From Nodosilinea nodulosa PCC 7104 (lineage in GTDB: Bacteria > Cyanobacteriota > Cyanobacteriia > Phormidesmidales > Phormidesmidaceae), in assembly GCF_000309385.1 (NCBI RefSeq), contig NZ_JH976537.1, positions 3,092,440 to 3,156,439 of the forward strand: 64,000 nucleotides of DNA. Reading direction: 5' to 3'. The position numbers were made by a program, and so were the translations under genes. Below the pieces are notes generated by a model that worked only from the letters and a program-made list of their open reading frames with translations, made no database searches and had not been told where the DNA came from. The number at the start of each line of letters is the position of its first letter. The first letter of the stretch is position 1. Of the stretch, positions 1-8,746 are shown piece by piece.

Positions 1-134
1 TCCAACCCCTGGGAAACCTCCTGCTGCCAGCCGGTCATCGGCAGGCGCGCTTCCATCTCCAGGGCACGCTGGGCCTCGGTCGAGCTGCCATTCGGGCTTT
101 GAAATACTGGGTCATTGGATGGATCGGTGGTCAT
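1..134 (-). CDS. N-terminal part of an unknown protein, cut by window edge
   Basis: An open frame runs from an ATG at 134-132 to the window edge, giving 44 residues. It begins MTTDPSNDPVFQSPNGSS, is polar and acidic, and shows no signal peptide or membrane segment. I do not recognise the family. It lies downstream of cobM on the same strand, but the long hairpin at 194-258 separates the two, so they are probably separate units. The absence of stops in this short piece is the only coding evidence besides the good start context. Confidence 0.5.
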   Translation of the reverse strand, partial: MTTDPSNDPVFQSPNGSSTEAQRALEMEARLPMTGWQQEVSQGL

Positions 135-193
135 CGGAGAGCCTCACAGGGTTGCACTAGGCCAAATAAATCGCAGGTTTTGAGAAGTGAGCC

Positions 194-258
194 AAAAAGC
201 CCAGGAGATCTAGGCAGCAGCTCAATCTCGCTGCTCCCCATCTATCTCCCGGGCTTTT
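194..258 (-). terminator. Long hairpin with T-tracts, likely terminator of cobM
   Basis: An imperfect inverted repeat of about 65 nt: AAAAAGCCC and GGAGAT on the left pair with ATCTCC and GGGCTTTT on the right, with an inner AGCAG/CTGCT stem. Read on the minus strand the stem ends in a run of T, placed after the cobM stop (391) and before the next minus-strand gene (start 134). The A-run on the other arm means it could also work on the plus strand. Confidence 0.6.
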
Positions 259-390
259 ATCCCGCCGTGTAGTTGGCTATTACCAACCCGCCTCTCTCGG
301 ACCAGCCGTTTAGCAACCTAGCCAAACCGGAACCCTAGAGGCTTAAATTCAGTTTTAATGCCAACACTCTAAGCCCAGCCATCCCTGAGG

Positions 391-1269
391 TCAAGACTCA
401 AGGGTTACCGCATCTTGGGTCGCGTCAGAGGGAGTGACGGATCGATCCTTGGGGCGAAACAGGTGGGTGTGCTCGGGGTTGTAGAGGCGCGACCTGACTT
501 TCTGCCCCCGCAGCGCCGGGCTGATGATATACAGCGTGGTGCGAATCAGGTCTTTCTCGCGGGTAGTTTTGGCCATCTCGGAGAGCGGCACGACCAACAG
601 CTGCTCGTCGGGCCAGCCGATGCGAAAGCAGATTGCTACCGGGGTATCTGGCTCGTAGTGCTTGAGGAGCTGCGTCTGGGACTCTTCTACGTGGCGGGCG
701 CTGAGGTAGAGGCACAGACTGGTTTTGTGGGCGGCCAGGGAGGCTAGATCCTCCGCCTCGGGCACCTGGGTGCGCCCGCTGATGCGGGTGAGAATGATCG
801 ACTGCACCAGCCCCGGAATCGTCAGCTCGGCATTCAGCTTGGCCGCCGCCGCCTGGTAGGCGCTGATCCCTGGCACAACCTCGAAGGGCACCTCTGCCTC
901 GGCCAGCGCCTGAATTTGCTCGTGAATAGCGCTATAGAGGCTGGGGTCTCCCGATTGCAGGCGAATCACTGACTTACCCGATCGCACCCGCTCGATCATC
1001 AGCGGCAAAATGCTCTCCAGGGTCAGGGTGGCCGTGCCAACGCGCTCGGCCTCGGGCCGGGTCCAGGCCAAAATTTGCTGCGGCACCAGGGAGTTGGCAT
1101 AGAGAATCACATCCGCCTGGCTCAGCAGCCGCTGGGCTTTGACCGTCAACAGCTCTGGGTCGCCCGGCCCCGCCCCCACGATGTAAACCCCCGGTGCCAG
1201 AGGTGCAACCTGCGGAGAAGCAGCGGCAGGAAAATCTTGGATTTTATGGGAGATCACGGGGCTAGCCAT
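391..1269 (-). CDS. cobM: Precorrin-4 C11-methyltransferase
   Basis: A 292-residue cytoplasmic enzyme that transfers a methyl group from S-adenosylmethionine to C11 of precorrin-4 (or the cobalt form) in corrin-ring synthesis. It has the tetrapyrrole methylase fold: the glycine-rich GAGPGDP loop at about residues 32-38, LQSGDPSLYS near 105, and VVPGISAYQAAAA near 131-143. The first 27 residues are an extension without motif. It is alone, with no other cob gene nearby, which is usual for cyanobacteria with scattered cobalamin genes. The ATG at 1269 is the only good start. CbiF-type (anaerobic route) activity is equally possible and cannot be told apart from the sequence. Confidence 0.88.
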   Translation of the reverse strand: MASPVISHKIQDFPAAASPQVAPLAPGVYIVGAGPGDPELLTVKAQRLLSQADVILYANSLVPQQILAWTRPEAERVGTATLTLESILPLMIERVRSGKSVIRLQSGDPSLYSAIHEQIQALAEAEVPFEVVPGISAYQAAAAKLNAELTIPGLVQSIILTRISGRTQVPEAEDLASLAAHKTSLCLYLSARHVEESQTQLLKHYEPDTPVAICFRIGWPDEQLLVVPLSEMAKTTREKDLIRTTLYIISPALRGQKVRSRLYNPEHTHLFRPKDRSVTPSDATQDAVTLES

Positions 1270-1362
1270 AGGGCAAAGGTCAACAATTCACACAGCCCCC
1301 AGATCATAGCCACTTTGTTTCAAGTATCCGTGAATCTCAGGTATTTCCCCGGAATTTAGCCG

Positions 1363-1438
1363 CCGTTCTAGGAGATGGGAACGGTAGATGCACCCTGATT
1401 CGGACCCCTGAGGATAGCTAACTCGGGGGTCTTTTTTT
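1363..1438 (+). ncRNA. Candidate small RNA or leader ending in a stand-alone terminator
   Basis: Two hairpins lie between the divergent genes cobM (-) and the MOSC gene (+). The first is CCGTTC/GAACGG at about 1363-1384. The second, GACCCCTGAG (1403-1412) with CTCGGGGGTC (1422-1431, one G-U pair), is followed by seven T (1432-1438), a textbook intrinsic terminator on the plus strand. No plus-strand gene ends upstream, so a short RNA must start within about 130 nt, or this is an attenuator in the MOSC leader. No clear promoter was found. The 5' end is a guess. Confidence 0.4.
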
Positions 1439-1566
1439 GGAGAATTACTGTGGTGTAGGCAGGGCGTTCTACCTGGTCTGGAAGACGGCTACCCAGGGTT
1501 TGCTTGATGACTTTGCCTGATTAAGATAAGGGTCTATTTAGCTCGAGGCGGCGGCGACGGCCCTCT

Positions 1567-2343
1567 ATGACTCCCCACCTCTCCCGTATCGATATCTTCC
1601 CGGTCAAAGCGCTGGATGGCATCTCAGTGGCCCAGGCCGAGATTCTAGAGCGCGGGCCGCTGGCGGGCGATCGCACCTACGCCCTATTCGATCGCCAGGG
1701 TCGCTTCATCAACGGCAAGCGCAATGCCGCTGTCCACCAGCTGCGATCGGCTTTTTCTGAGGATAGGGTGTGGATTACACTGGCGATCGCGGGGAATGCC
1801 CTCACTGCTACCTTTCACCTCCAGGAGCAGCGCCCCGCCCTCGAAACCTGGCTGAGTGACTACTTTCAGCAGCCCGTTACCCTGCGAGAAAACCGCGAAC
1901 TGGGCTTTCCCGACGATACCGATGCCGCTGGGCCAACGGTGATCAGCACCGCCACCCTAGAAGCCGTCGCCGCCTGGTACCACCTCACCCTAGAAGAAAC
2001 CCGCCGCCGCTTTCGCACCAACTTAGAAATCGATGGCGTGCCTGCCTTCTGGGAAGACCAGTTGTTTGGCCCCGACTCCGGTCCGGTGCGATTCGTCATT
2101 GGCAATGTGGTGCTAGAAGGTATTAACCCCTGCCAGCGGTGCATCGTACCCGCCCGCGACCCCCTGACCGGAGTGGCCACCCCTGGGTTTCAAAAAACCT
2201 TCACTCAGCAGCGGGCCACAACCCTGCCCAACTGGACTCACCCCTCCAGGTTCAACCATTTTTACCGATTGGCGGTCAACACCAATATTGTGGGCCAGAG
2301 GGGCCAGGTCCTTAAGGTTGGAGATAGTGTTAGCTTGATTTGA
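1567..2343 (+). CDS. MOSC-domain protein (YcbX/mARC-like)
   Basis: A 258-residue protein with an N-terminal MOSC beta-barrel (LSRIDIFPVKALDGIS, residues 5-20) followed by a MOSC domain. The sequence NPCQRC near residue 190 carries the cysteine that in YcbX and mARC proteins can bind the molybdenum cofactor. Family members reduce N-hydroxylated compounds; the substrate here is unknown. The family often has a C-terminal 2Fe-2S ferredoxin domain, which is absent, so it must use a separate electron donor. The stop (2343) is 41 nt before hemW, so the two may be cotranscribed. Confidence 0.75.
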   Translation: MTPHLSRIDIFPVKALDGISVAQAEILERGPLAGDRTYALFDRQGRFINGKRNAAVHQLRSAFSEDRVWITLAIAGNALTATFHLQEQRPALETWLSDYFQQPVTLRENRELGFPDDTDAAGPTVISTATLEAVAAWYHLTLEETRRRFRTNLEIDGVPAFWEDQLFGPDSGPVRFVIGNVVLEGINPCQRCIVPARDPLTGVATPGFQKTFTQQRATTLPNWTHPSRFNHFYRLAVNTNIVGQRGQVLKVGDSVSLI

Positions 2344-2384
2344 GAGGCGTTCCTTTCCTGTTGCGCCCCAGGGACAGCCAGCCC

Positions 2385-3593
2385 ATGCCTGCCAGCCCGA
2401 TCGCTGCCTACGTTCATATTCCCTTCTGCCGCCGCCGCTGCTTCTACTGCGATTTCCCCATTTCAGTTCTGGGCAACCGGCGACGGGGCGAGACTTCTGG
2501 GTCGGTAGAGAGCTATGTGGCACTGGTTTGCGAGGAGATTAGAGCAACCCCAAAGCTGAATGAGCGCCCCCTGCAAACGGTGTTCTTTGGCGGCGGCACG
2601 CCCTCCCTACTTGCGGTTCCCCAGCTCGAAACAATCCTTACCCAGCTCGATCGCCGCTTTGGCCTGGCCCCAGCAGCCGAAATTTCGATGGAAATGGATC
2701 CAGGCACCTTTGACCTGGAGCACCTGGAGGGTTACCTCGCCACAGGCATCAATCGCATCAGCCTTGGCGTGCAAGCGTTCGATGACGCCATTTTAGAAAG
2801 CTGTGGCCGCTACCACCGCGCTGCGGACGTCTATCGCTCGGTGGACTGGCTCCACCGGGTCGAGATGCCCAACTGGAGCTTGGACCTCATCTCTGGACTG
2901 CCCCACCAGACCGCAATCGGCTGGGAAACCGGACTGGCCAAAGCTGCGGCTTTAGGTCCCCACCATCTGTCGATCTATGACCTGGCGGTGGAGCCTCAGA
3001 CGGTGTTTGCCAAGCGCTACCAGCCTGGCGGTGCGCCCCTGCCTACGGATGAGCAGACGGCGACGATGTACCGGCTGGCCCAGGCGTTTCTCACCGCCCA
3101 GGGCTATGACCACTACGAAGTCTCGAACTACGCTCAACCGGGGCATCAGTGTCAGCACAATTTGACCTACTGGCGCAATCAGCCCTACTACGGCTTTGGC
3201 CTGGGGGCCACCAGCTACACCCAGTATCAGCGCGTGAGTCGGCCCCGCACCCTGGCAACCTATAGAGACTGGGTGCAGGCGTTTCAGGCGGCGGCAGGAA
3301 CCCACGGCGATTTGCCCACACCGCCTCTGGAGCAGCTTTTGGATCGGCTGATGGTAGGGCTGCGGCTGAGGGAAGGCATTGGCGGAGATGAGGTGCGATC
3401 GCTCTGTCCGGCCAGCCACTGGCCACGGCTTTACAAAGCCCTCCAACCCCACATCGAAAATCGGCTCATTGTGATCGAAGGCCAGACCTGGGACACCTTG
3501 TGCCAGCTACGCCTCACCGATCCCGAGGGCTTTCTGTTCTCCAACGTTGTGCTCGCCGACTGCTTTCGGGCGATCGAAGACCAAGACGAGTGA
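2385..3593 (+). CDS. hemW: Heme chaperone HemW (radical SAM, HemN-like)
   Basis: 402 residues from the ATG at 2385. An in-frame TTG at 2340 overlaps the previous gene and is less likely, because the family starts just before the HIPFC motif. The cluster-binding motif CRRRCFYC (C15, C19, C22) is the radical SAM CxxxCxxC signature. GGGTPS and a SLGVQAFDD segment follow, then a HemN C-terminal domain. Such proteins are often annotated as oxygen-independent coproporphyrinogen oxidase; HemW lineages instead carry heme to target proteins. I favour HemW from length and the single motif, but the split from HemN is not certain by eye. Confidence 0.8.
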   Translation: MPASPIAAYVHIPFCRRRCFYCDFPISVLGNRRRGETSGSVESYVALVCEEIRATPKLNERPLQTVFFGGGTPSLLAVPQLETILTQLDRRFGLAPAAEISMEMDPGTFDLEHLEGYLATGINRISLGVQAFDDAILESCGRYHRAADVYRSVDWLHRVEMPNWSLDLISGLPHQTAIGWETGLAKAAALGPHHLSIYDLAVEPQTVFAKRYQPGGAPLPTDEQTATMYRLAQAFLTAQGYDHYEVSNYAQPGHQCQHNLTYWRNQPYYGFGLGATSYTQYQRVSRPRTLATYRDWVQAFQAAAGTHGDLPTPPLEQLLDRLMVGLRLREGIGGDEVRSLCPASHWPRLYKALQPHIENRLIVIEGQTWDTLCQLRLTDPEGFLFSNVVLADCFRAIEDQDE

Positions 3594-3600
3594 AGTGGCT

Positions 3601-3627
3601 CCACCCCCCATCCCCCCATCCCCCACC
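3601..3627. repeat. C-rich low-complexity tract (CCCCATC units)
   Basis: The gap between hemW and serA holds a run of C-rich units of the form CCCCCCATC. Similar tracts occur in frame inside the U32 gene (near 55625-55672 and 56446-56500). Confidence 0.6.
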
Positions 3628-3704
3628 AAAAGTGCTCTCCACGCTAATGCCTCGCTCCACCTTTGGAGTAAAGTAGATCCCTGTGACATTTTTATGGCTT
3701 ATCC

Positions 3705-5285
3705 ATGCCCAAGGTTTTAGTTTCCGACCCCATTGATCAGGCGGGGCTTGATATTCTCTCCCAGGTGGCCCAGGTCGATGTCAACACCAGCCTGTCACCC
3801 GAGGAGCTAGTGGCCGCCATTGGCGATTACGATGCGCTGATGATTCGCTCTGGCACAAAGGTCACCAAGGCGGTCATTGAGGCCGGGCAGAACCTGAAAA
3901 TTATTGGCCGGGCCGGGGTCGGCGTCGACAATGTGGATGTGCCCGAAGCCACCCGACGGGGCATTGTGGTGGTCAACTCGCCCGAGGGCAACACCATTGC
4001 GGCAGCGGAACACGCCCTGGCCATGATGATGTCGATGTCGCGCTATATCCCCAGCGCCGATCGCTCCGTCAAGGCTGGCGAATGGAAGCGCAAAGACTTT
4101 ACCGGCGTTGAAATTTACAAAAAAACGCTGGGCGTGGTGGGCCTGGGCAAAATTGGCTCCCACGTGGCCACTGTGGCAAGGGCCATGGGCATGAAGCTGC
4201 TGGCCTACGACCCCTTCATTTCCGCCGATCGCGCTGAGCAGCTGGGCTGCCGCTTGGTCGATCTGGATCTGCTGTTCCGCGAGGCCGACTACATCACCCT
4301 GCACCTGCCCAAAACCCCCGAAACCACCCACCTGGTCGATGAAAAAGCCCTGGCTACCATGAAGCCAACCGTGCGCATTATCAACTGCGCTCGCGGCGGC
4401 ATTATCGACGAAGCGGCCCTGGCCAAGGCCCTGCGCGACGGCACCATCGGCGGCGCGGCGCTGGATGTCTACGAATCTGAGCCCCTGGGCGAGTCGGAGC
4501 TGCGGGAGCTGGGCAAAGAGATCATTCTCACCCCCCACCTGGGCGCGTCTACCGAAGAGGCCCAGGTCAATGTGGCCATCGATGTGGCCGAGCAGATCCG
4601 CGACGTGCTGCTGGGCCTGCCTGCCCGCTCAGCGGTGAACATCCCCGGCCTGCGCCCCGAGGTGATGCAAAAGCTGCGCCCCTACCTACAGCTAGCCGAG
4701 ACCCTGGGCAACCTGGTGGGCCAGCTGGCCGGTGGACGGGTCGAAGAACTCACCGTGCGCCTCCAGGGCGACATCGCGGGGGGCGATACCCAGCCGATTA
4801 TGGTGGCGGCGCTCAAGGGCTTGCTGTCCCACGCCCTGCAAGAGCGGGTCAATTATGTCAATGCTTCTATTGAGGCCAAGGAGCGCGGCATCCACGTGAT
4901 CGAGACCCGCGATGCCGACATTCGAGACTACACCGGCTCGCTCAACCTGAAGGCCAAGGGCAGTCTGGGCGAGCATTCTGTGACCGGGGTACTGCTGGGG
5001 GGCAGCGAAATTCGCGTCACCGACATTGACGAGTTTCCCATTAACGTGCCCCCCACCCAGCACATGCTGTTTACCCTGCACCGCGACATGCCTGGAATTA
5101 TCGGCAAAATTGGCTCGCTGTTGGGCAGCTTCAATGTCAACATCGCTAGCATGCAGGTGGGCCGCAAAATCGTGCGCGGCGACGCCGTGATGGCCCTCAG
5201 CCTGGACGATCCTCTACCGGAGGGTATTTTGGCCGAAATCCTGAAGGTGCCGGGCATTCGCGATGCCTACACTGTCAACCTGTAA
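3705..5285 (+). CDS. serA: D-3-phosphoglycerate dehydrogenase
   Basis: A 526-residue enzyme that oxidises 3-phosphoglycerate to 3-phosphohydroxypyruvate with NAD+, the first step of phosphorylated serine synthesis. It has the 2-hydroxyacid dehydrogenase catalytic domain (RAGVGVDNVD near residue 70), a Rossmann NAD site (GVVGLGKIGSHVA near 145), catalytic Arg in INCARGG, the acid in ILTPHLGAST, an intervening domain, and a C-terminal ACT domain (HRDMPGIIGKIGSLLG) that usually binds serine for feedback control. This is the long type-I architecture. prmA begins 5 nt downstream, so they probably form an operon. Confidence 0.95.
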   Translation: MPKVLVSDPIDQAGLDILSQVAQVDVNTSLSPEELVAAIGDYDALMIRSGTKVTKAVIEAGQNLKIIGRAGVGVDNVDVPEATRRGIVVVNSPEGNTIAAAEHALAMMMSMSRYIPSADRSVKAGEWKRKDFTGVEIYKKTLGVVGLGKIGSHVATVARAMGMKLLAYDPFISADRAEQLGCRLVDLDLLFREADYITLHLPKTPETTHLVDEKALATMKPTVRIINCARGGIIDEAALAKALRDGTIGGAALDVYESEPLGESELRELGKEIILTPHLGASTEEAQVNVAIDVAEQIRDVLLGLPARSAVNIPGLRPEVMQKLRPYLQLAETLGNLVGQLAGGRVEELTVRLQGDIAGGDTQPIMVAALKGLLSHALQERVNYVNASIEAKERGIHVIETRDADIRDYTGSLNLKAKGSLGEHSVTGVLLGGSEIRVTDIDEFPINVPPTQHMLFTLHRDMPGIIGKIGSLLGSFNVNIASMQVGRKIVRGDAVMALSLDDPLPEGILAEILKVPGIRDAYTVNL

Positions 5286-5290
5286 CCCGA

Positions 5291-6196
5291 ATGCCAATGG
5301 CTGTGGTCAACACCTGGTGGGAAGTAAAAGTGCTGTGCGATCCAGCGCTGGAGGACACTGTCTTCTGGCGATTCGATAGCTTTGGCAGTCAGGGAACCTC
5401 GACCCAGCAGCGAGGGGCGTTCTGTGTGGTGCAGGCCTATTTCCCCCAGCATCGGCTAGAGCTGCTGGATCTGTCTGCCCTGGCGCTGCTGATCAAACAA
5501 GATGCCCTGTGCAGCGATCTGGTGCTGCCTCGCATTAGCTGGCATTTGATCGATGAAGAAGACTGGTCGAAAAGCTGGAAAGATCACTGGCAGCCCGAAC
5601 CAATTGGCGATCGCTTCCTGATCACCCCCGCCTGGCTGGAGCCTCCTGCCGACAATCAGCGGCTGGTGCTGCGCCTCGATCCTGGGGTGGCCTTTGGCAC
5701 CGGCAATCACCCCACCACGCAGCTCTGCCTGGAGTCGCTGGAAATGCGGCTCACCTACGAAAAAACAGATGTGACCGTTGCCGATATTGGCTGTGGGTCT
5801 GGCATTCTCTCGATCGGGGCGCTGCTTCTGGGGGCCAGGCGCGCCTACGGTGCCGATACCGACGATCTGGCGGTGCATTCGGCCATGGGCAACCGCGCTC
5901 TGAACGGACTGACGGAGGAGCAGCTACCGCTACTGCACGGCAGTTTGGAGGCGATCGCCCAGGCCATTGAGGCCCCCGTGGACGGCATCGTGTGCAACAT
6001 TCTGGCCGAGGTCATTATGGATCTCATCCCCCAGATGCACACCATTGTCACCGCCGATGGCTGGGGCATTCTCAGCGGCATTTTGCTCGATCAATCCAAG
6101 CTAGTGGCTGATACCCTAGAGCAGCACGGCTGGGTGGTGGCTACCCTGTGGCGACGGCAGGAGTGGTGCTGTCTCAACGTGCGACGATCCCCATAG
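5291..6196 (+). CDS. prmA: Ribosomal protein L11 methyltransferase
   Basis: 301 residues. PrmA methylates lysines and the N-terminus of ribosomal protein L11 with S-adenosylmethionine. The N-terminal substrate-binding part (VNTWWEVKVLCDPALED) is followed by FGTGNHPTTQLCLE, a PrmA signature near residue 137, and the SAM-binding VADIGCGSGILSIGALLLGA near 160. NILAEVIMDL is the NPPY-like region in its PrmA form. The gene starts 5 nt after serA and the two are likely cotranscribed. A second in-frame ATG lies 6 nt into the gene. Confidence 0.93.
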   Translation: MPMAVVNTWWEVKVLCDPALEDTVFWRFDSFGSQGTSTQQRGAFCVVQAYFPQHRLELLDLSALALLIKQDALCSDLVLPRISWHLIDEEDWSKSWKDHWQPEPIGDRFLITPAWLEPPADNQRLVLRLDPGVAFGTGNHPTTQLCLESLEMRLTYEKTDVTVADIGCGSGILSIGALLLGARRAYGADTDDLAVHSAMGNRALNGLTEEQLPLLHGSLEAIAQAIEAPVDGIVCNILAEVIMDLIPQMHTIVTADGWGILSGILLDQSKLVADTLEQHGWVVATLWRRQEWCCLNVRRSP

Positions 6197-6250
6197 GGAT
6201 CGCTTCGTGAGTTGCCCACCTCAGCCTATGCTCCCACGCCGACTAAGCCT

Positions 6251-6460
6251 ATGACCCGCTCCGATATCAGCTTTATAGCAAAAGTAGTCGTGCTCTCTGG
6301 GGGACTGAGCGCAGCGATCAAGTACGGCGTGCCGGTGCTGCTAGTGGGGACCCAGGCAGGGCAGCACCACCCCGCCCTGGGCCTGGTGCTGGGGCTACTG
6401 CTAGCCCCCTCGGCCCTGATGGGCAGCCTATTCTGGCTGCGCCGCCGCTCTTACCCCTAG
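6251..6460 (+). CDS. Small membrane protein of unknown function
   Basis: 69 residues from the ATG at 6251 (a TTG at 6212 is less likely). Two hydrophobic stretches, about residues 8-32 and 38-60, are joined by a short turn with QAGQHHPALG and followed by a basic tail (RRRSYP), so it should be an inner- or thylakoid-membrane hairpin with its C-terminus in the cytoplasm. It sits tightly between prmA and the DUF39 gene on the same strand. Not recognised beyond that. Confidence 0.6.
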   Translation: MTRSDISFIAKVVVLSGGLSAAIKYGVPVLLVGTQAGQHHPALGLVLGLLLAPSALMGSLFWLRRRSYP

Positions 6461-6469
6461 GCCTAGCCC

Positions 6470-7654
6470 ATGCGCACTGTTGACGGCATCAATACCAAAA
6501 TTCGCCAGGGTCAGGTGGTGGTGCAAACTGCCGAAGCCTTTAAAGCCCGGGCGAAAGAGCAGGGCATTGCCGCTGCGGCTCAGGCGGTGGATGTGGTGGT
6601 CACGGGCACCTTTGAGCCGATGGAATCGTCCGGGGCAATGCTCAACCTGGGCCATACCGATCCGCCGATTAAACTGCTGGAGTGCTACCTGGATGGAGTC
6701 CCTGCCTATGCCGGATTTGGCGCTGTAGATGTGTGCCTGGGGGCGAGTCAGCCCGCTGTGGCCGGGCGCGGGTCTGACCTAGGCGACACCGAGGATGTGC
6801 GGGAGCACGGCGGCGGCCACGTGATTGCCGATTTGATCGCGGGGCACAGCATTCACCTCCAGGCTACTGGCCACGGCACCGACTGCTATCCCCGCACCTC
6901 GCTGGAAGCCTCGATTACTCGCGACACCATCAACCAGTTTTATCTATTCAGTCCACGCGGGCTGTATCAAAACTTTATTGTGGGCGTCAACGGCGGCGAT
7001 CGCGCCCTCTCAACCTACCTTGGCCCCCTCCAGCCCCGCCTGGGCAATGCGGTGTACGCCAACCCCGGCGCCCTTTCGCCGCTGCTCAACGATCCAGATC
7101 TAGAGGCCATTGGCATTGGCAGCCGCATTTTCTTTGGCGGTGGTGTCGGCTACGTCGCCTGGGAAGGAACCCAGCACTTTCCGCTACAGCGACGCTTGCC
7201 CAACCGTACGCCCATTGGTCCTGCCGCTACCCTGGCTCTGATTGGGGACGCCAAGCAGATGCGGCCTGAGTGGGTGCGGGGCTGCTATTTCAAGGGCTAC
7301 GGCCCTTCTCTGATGGTCGGCGTAGGCGTGCCCATTCCCATTCTCAACGAACAGGTGGCGGCCCACTGCGCCGTGCAGGATGCCGACATCGTGGCTCCGG
7401 TGATGGATTTTTCCATTCCCCGCCGGGTGCGTCCCACCTTTGGCCTAGTCAGCTATGCTCAGCTCAAGTCAGGCAGCATCACCATTGAGGGCCAGCCCGT
7501 GCGCACCGCCCCGCTGGCCAGCATTTACCTGGCCCGCCAAGTGGCCAGCGAACTGAAAACCTGGATTGAAACAGGACAGTTTGAGCTGGCGGCACCCGTA
7601 GCTCCTCTGCCCACGGATCGAGCATTTTTACCCCAGGATGCTCTGGGGGGCTAA
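6470..7654 (+). CDS. DUF39/HcyBio family protein (homocysteine synthesis type)
   Basis: 394 residues matching the HcyBio (DUF39, COG1900) family. In methanogens, members with an added CBS or ferredoxin part act in converting aspartate semialdehyde to homocysteine by sulfur transfer; an essential cysteine lies in a GTDCYP-like motif. Here that motif is present (GHGTDCYPRTSL, Cys at about 139), and another Cys sits in LLECYLDG near 71. No CBS or ferredoxin domain follows, so any reductase partner is encoded elsewhere. The start is the ATG at 6470, 9 nt after the previous gene. Function in a cyanobacterium is an inference from the family. Confidence 0.75.
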   Translation: MRTVDGINTKIRQGQVVVQTAEAFKARAKEQGIAAAAQAVDVVVTGTFEPMESSGAMLNLGHTDPPIKLLECYLDGVPAYAGFGAVDVCLGASQPAVAGRGSDLGDTEDVREHGGGHVIADLIAGHSIHLQATGHGTDCYPRTSLEASITRDTINQFYLFSPRGLYQNFIVGVNGGDRALSTYLGPLQPRLGNAVYANPGALSPLLNDPDLEAIGIGSRIFFGGGVGYVAWEGTQHFPLQRRLPNRTPIGPAATLALIGDAKQMRPEWVRGCYFKGYGPSLMVGVGVPIPILNEQVAAHCAVQDADIVAPVMDFSIPRRVRPTFGLVSYAQLKSGSITIEGQPVRTAPLASIYLARQVASELKTWIETGQFELAAPVAPLPTDRAFLPQDALGG

Positions 7655-7660
7655 AAGAGG

Positions 7661-8746
7661 CTATTCGACACTGCTGTCGCGGTTTTCTTCCCGCTTTTTA
7701 GGGCGAATCGCCAAGCGGTCTGCTCCGGCATCGCTGCCTTTGACGCCAGTGGGGCGACGACTCGGCATCGGTGGCCGACTGCCCCCAGGGCCGCCGCGCA
7801 TGCCCGGCTTGCCGCGCCGAGGACCACTGCCGCTGCCCTTAGCGCGCTTTTTAGGTGGCACAATACCCACCATCGAAGCCTCGCTCAGCACCAAAACCTT
7901 GGCCTCGCGTCTCACCTTAAAATCCCAAAAATAGCCGACGGTGCGGCCTTCTATGGTGCCGTGGAGCAGCAGCTTGAAGGGCTTTGAGGAACCCGGAACG
8001 CGTTTGACCCCCTGCAGAATTTTGACCGCAATGCATTTGTCCTCCGGTGTATATTTGATCACCTCGCCGCGAATAGAGAAGAAGTTGTCGTCGACGGGCG
8101 GCAGATCGGCAGGATCGGGTTTTTGAGCGGCTTCATCTGTATCTTCGCCGTCTTCGCCGTCGCCAGCGGGCGTTTCCCCCGGTAAGCCCAGGGTTTCAGG
8201 TTCCCATACGCCGACAATTTGCAGGTGCAAATCCTGATCGTCATTGTCGAGTTCGCGACGGGTGCGGGGATATACCACCCACAGGTGGGGCACCGACAGG
8301 TCAATATGCTTTTTCACCAGGCTAGTGATGCGGCCCAGCAGCACCGAGTCAATCACATGGCCATCTTCAGTGGTGAGGTTACCCCGGTTGAGCTGATCGG
8401 CTTCGCTGGGCTCGTAGGTGCCCCGCACTAGGCCAATAGCCCGGTACTGCATGGGCTCGCTCGGGGGAGCGATGGGCTGGTACCGATAGTCGACTGGCTC
8501 AGCTTCTGGGGTTTCGACAGTGGTGGCTTTGGCAAAGGGTTCAGCCTCAAGCGCCTTTGGTGCAGGCTTCACTACTACTGAACTCGTTGTCTTCGCCTCA
8601 GGGGCAGCGGTGGGGCGTACCGGACGCACCGGACGCTGGGGGGGAGACATTAGCGACGGCCGGTCGGCAGCGGGTGCTGCCCCCTGATCGAGGCCATTCT
8701 TAGCTGTAACGTCGCTTTTAGAAGCGTCTTGCTCTGCAGAACCCAT
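7661..8746 (-). CDS. Conserved protein with basic, glycine-rich tail; unknown
   Basis: 361 residues. The first about 95 are disordered (Pro, Ala, Lys, Glu). A folded middle (about 100-290) contains YRAIGLVRGTYEPSE and a conserved-looking HLWVVYPRTRRE segment, interrupted by an acidic DGEDGEDTDEAAQ stretch. The C-terminus (about 305-361) is very basic and glycine-rich (KKRAKGSGSGPRRGK, then PGMRGGPGGSRPPMPSRR), which suggests nucleic-acid binding. No signal peptide. I do not know a family name. It ends 7 nt from the convergent DUF39 gene. Confidence 0.7.
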   Translation of the reverse strand: MGSAEQDASKSDVTAKNGLDQGAAPAADRPSLMSPPQRPVRPVRPTAAPEAKTTSSVVVKPAPKALEAEPFAKATTVETPEAEPVDYRYQPIAPPSEPMQYRAIGLVRGTYEPSEADQLNRGNLTTEDGHVIDSVLLGRITSLVKKHIDLSVPHLWVVYPRTRRELDNDDQDLHLQIVGVWEPETLGLPGETPAGDGEDGEDTDEAAQKPDPADLPPVDDNFFSIRGEVIKYTPEDKCIAVKILQGVKRVPGSSKPFKLLLHGTIEGRTVGYFWDFKVRREAKVLVLSEASMVGIVPPKKRAKGSGSGPRRGKPGMRGGPGGSRPPMPSRRPTGVKGSDAGADRLAIRPKKREENRDSSVE

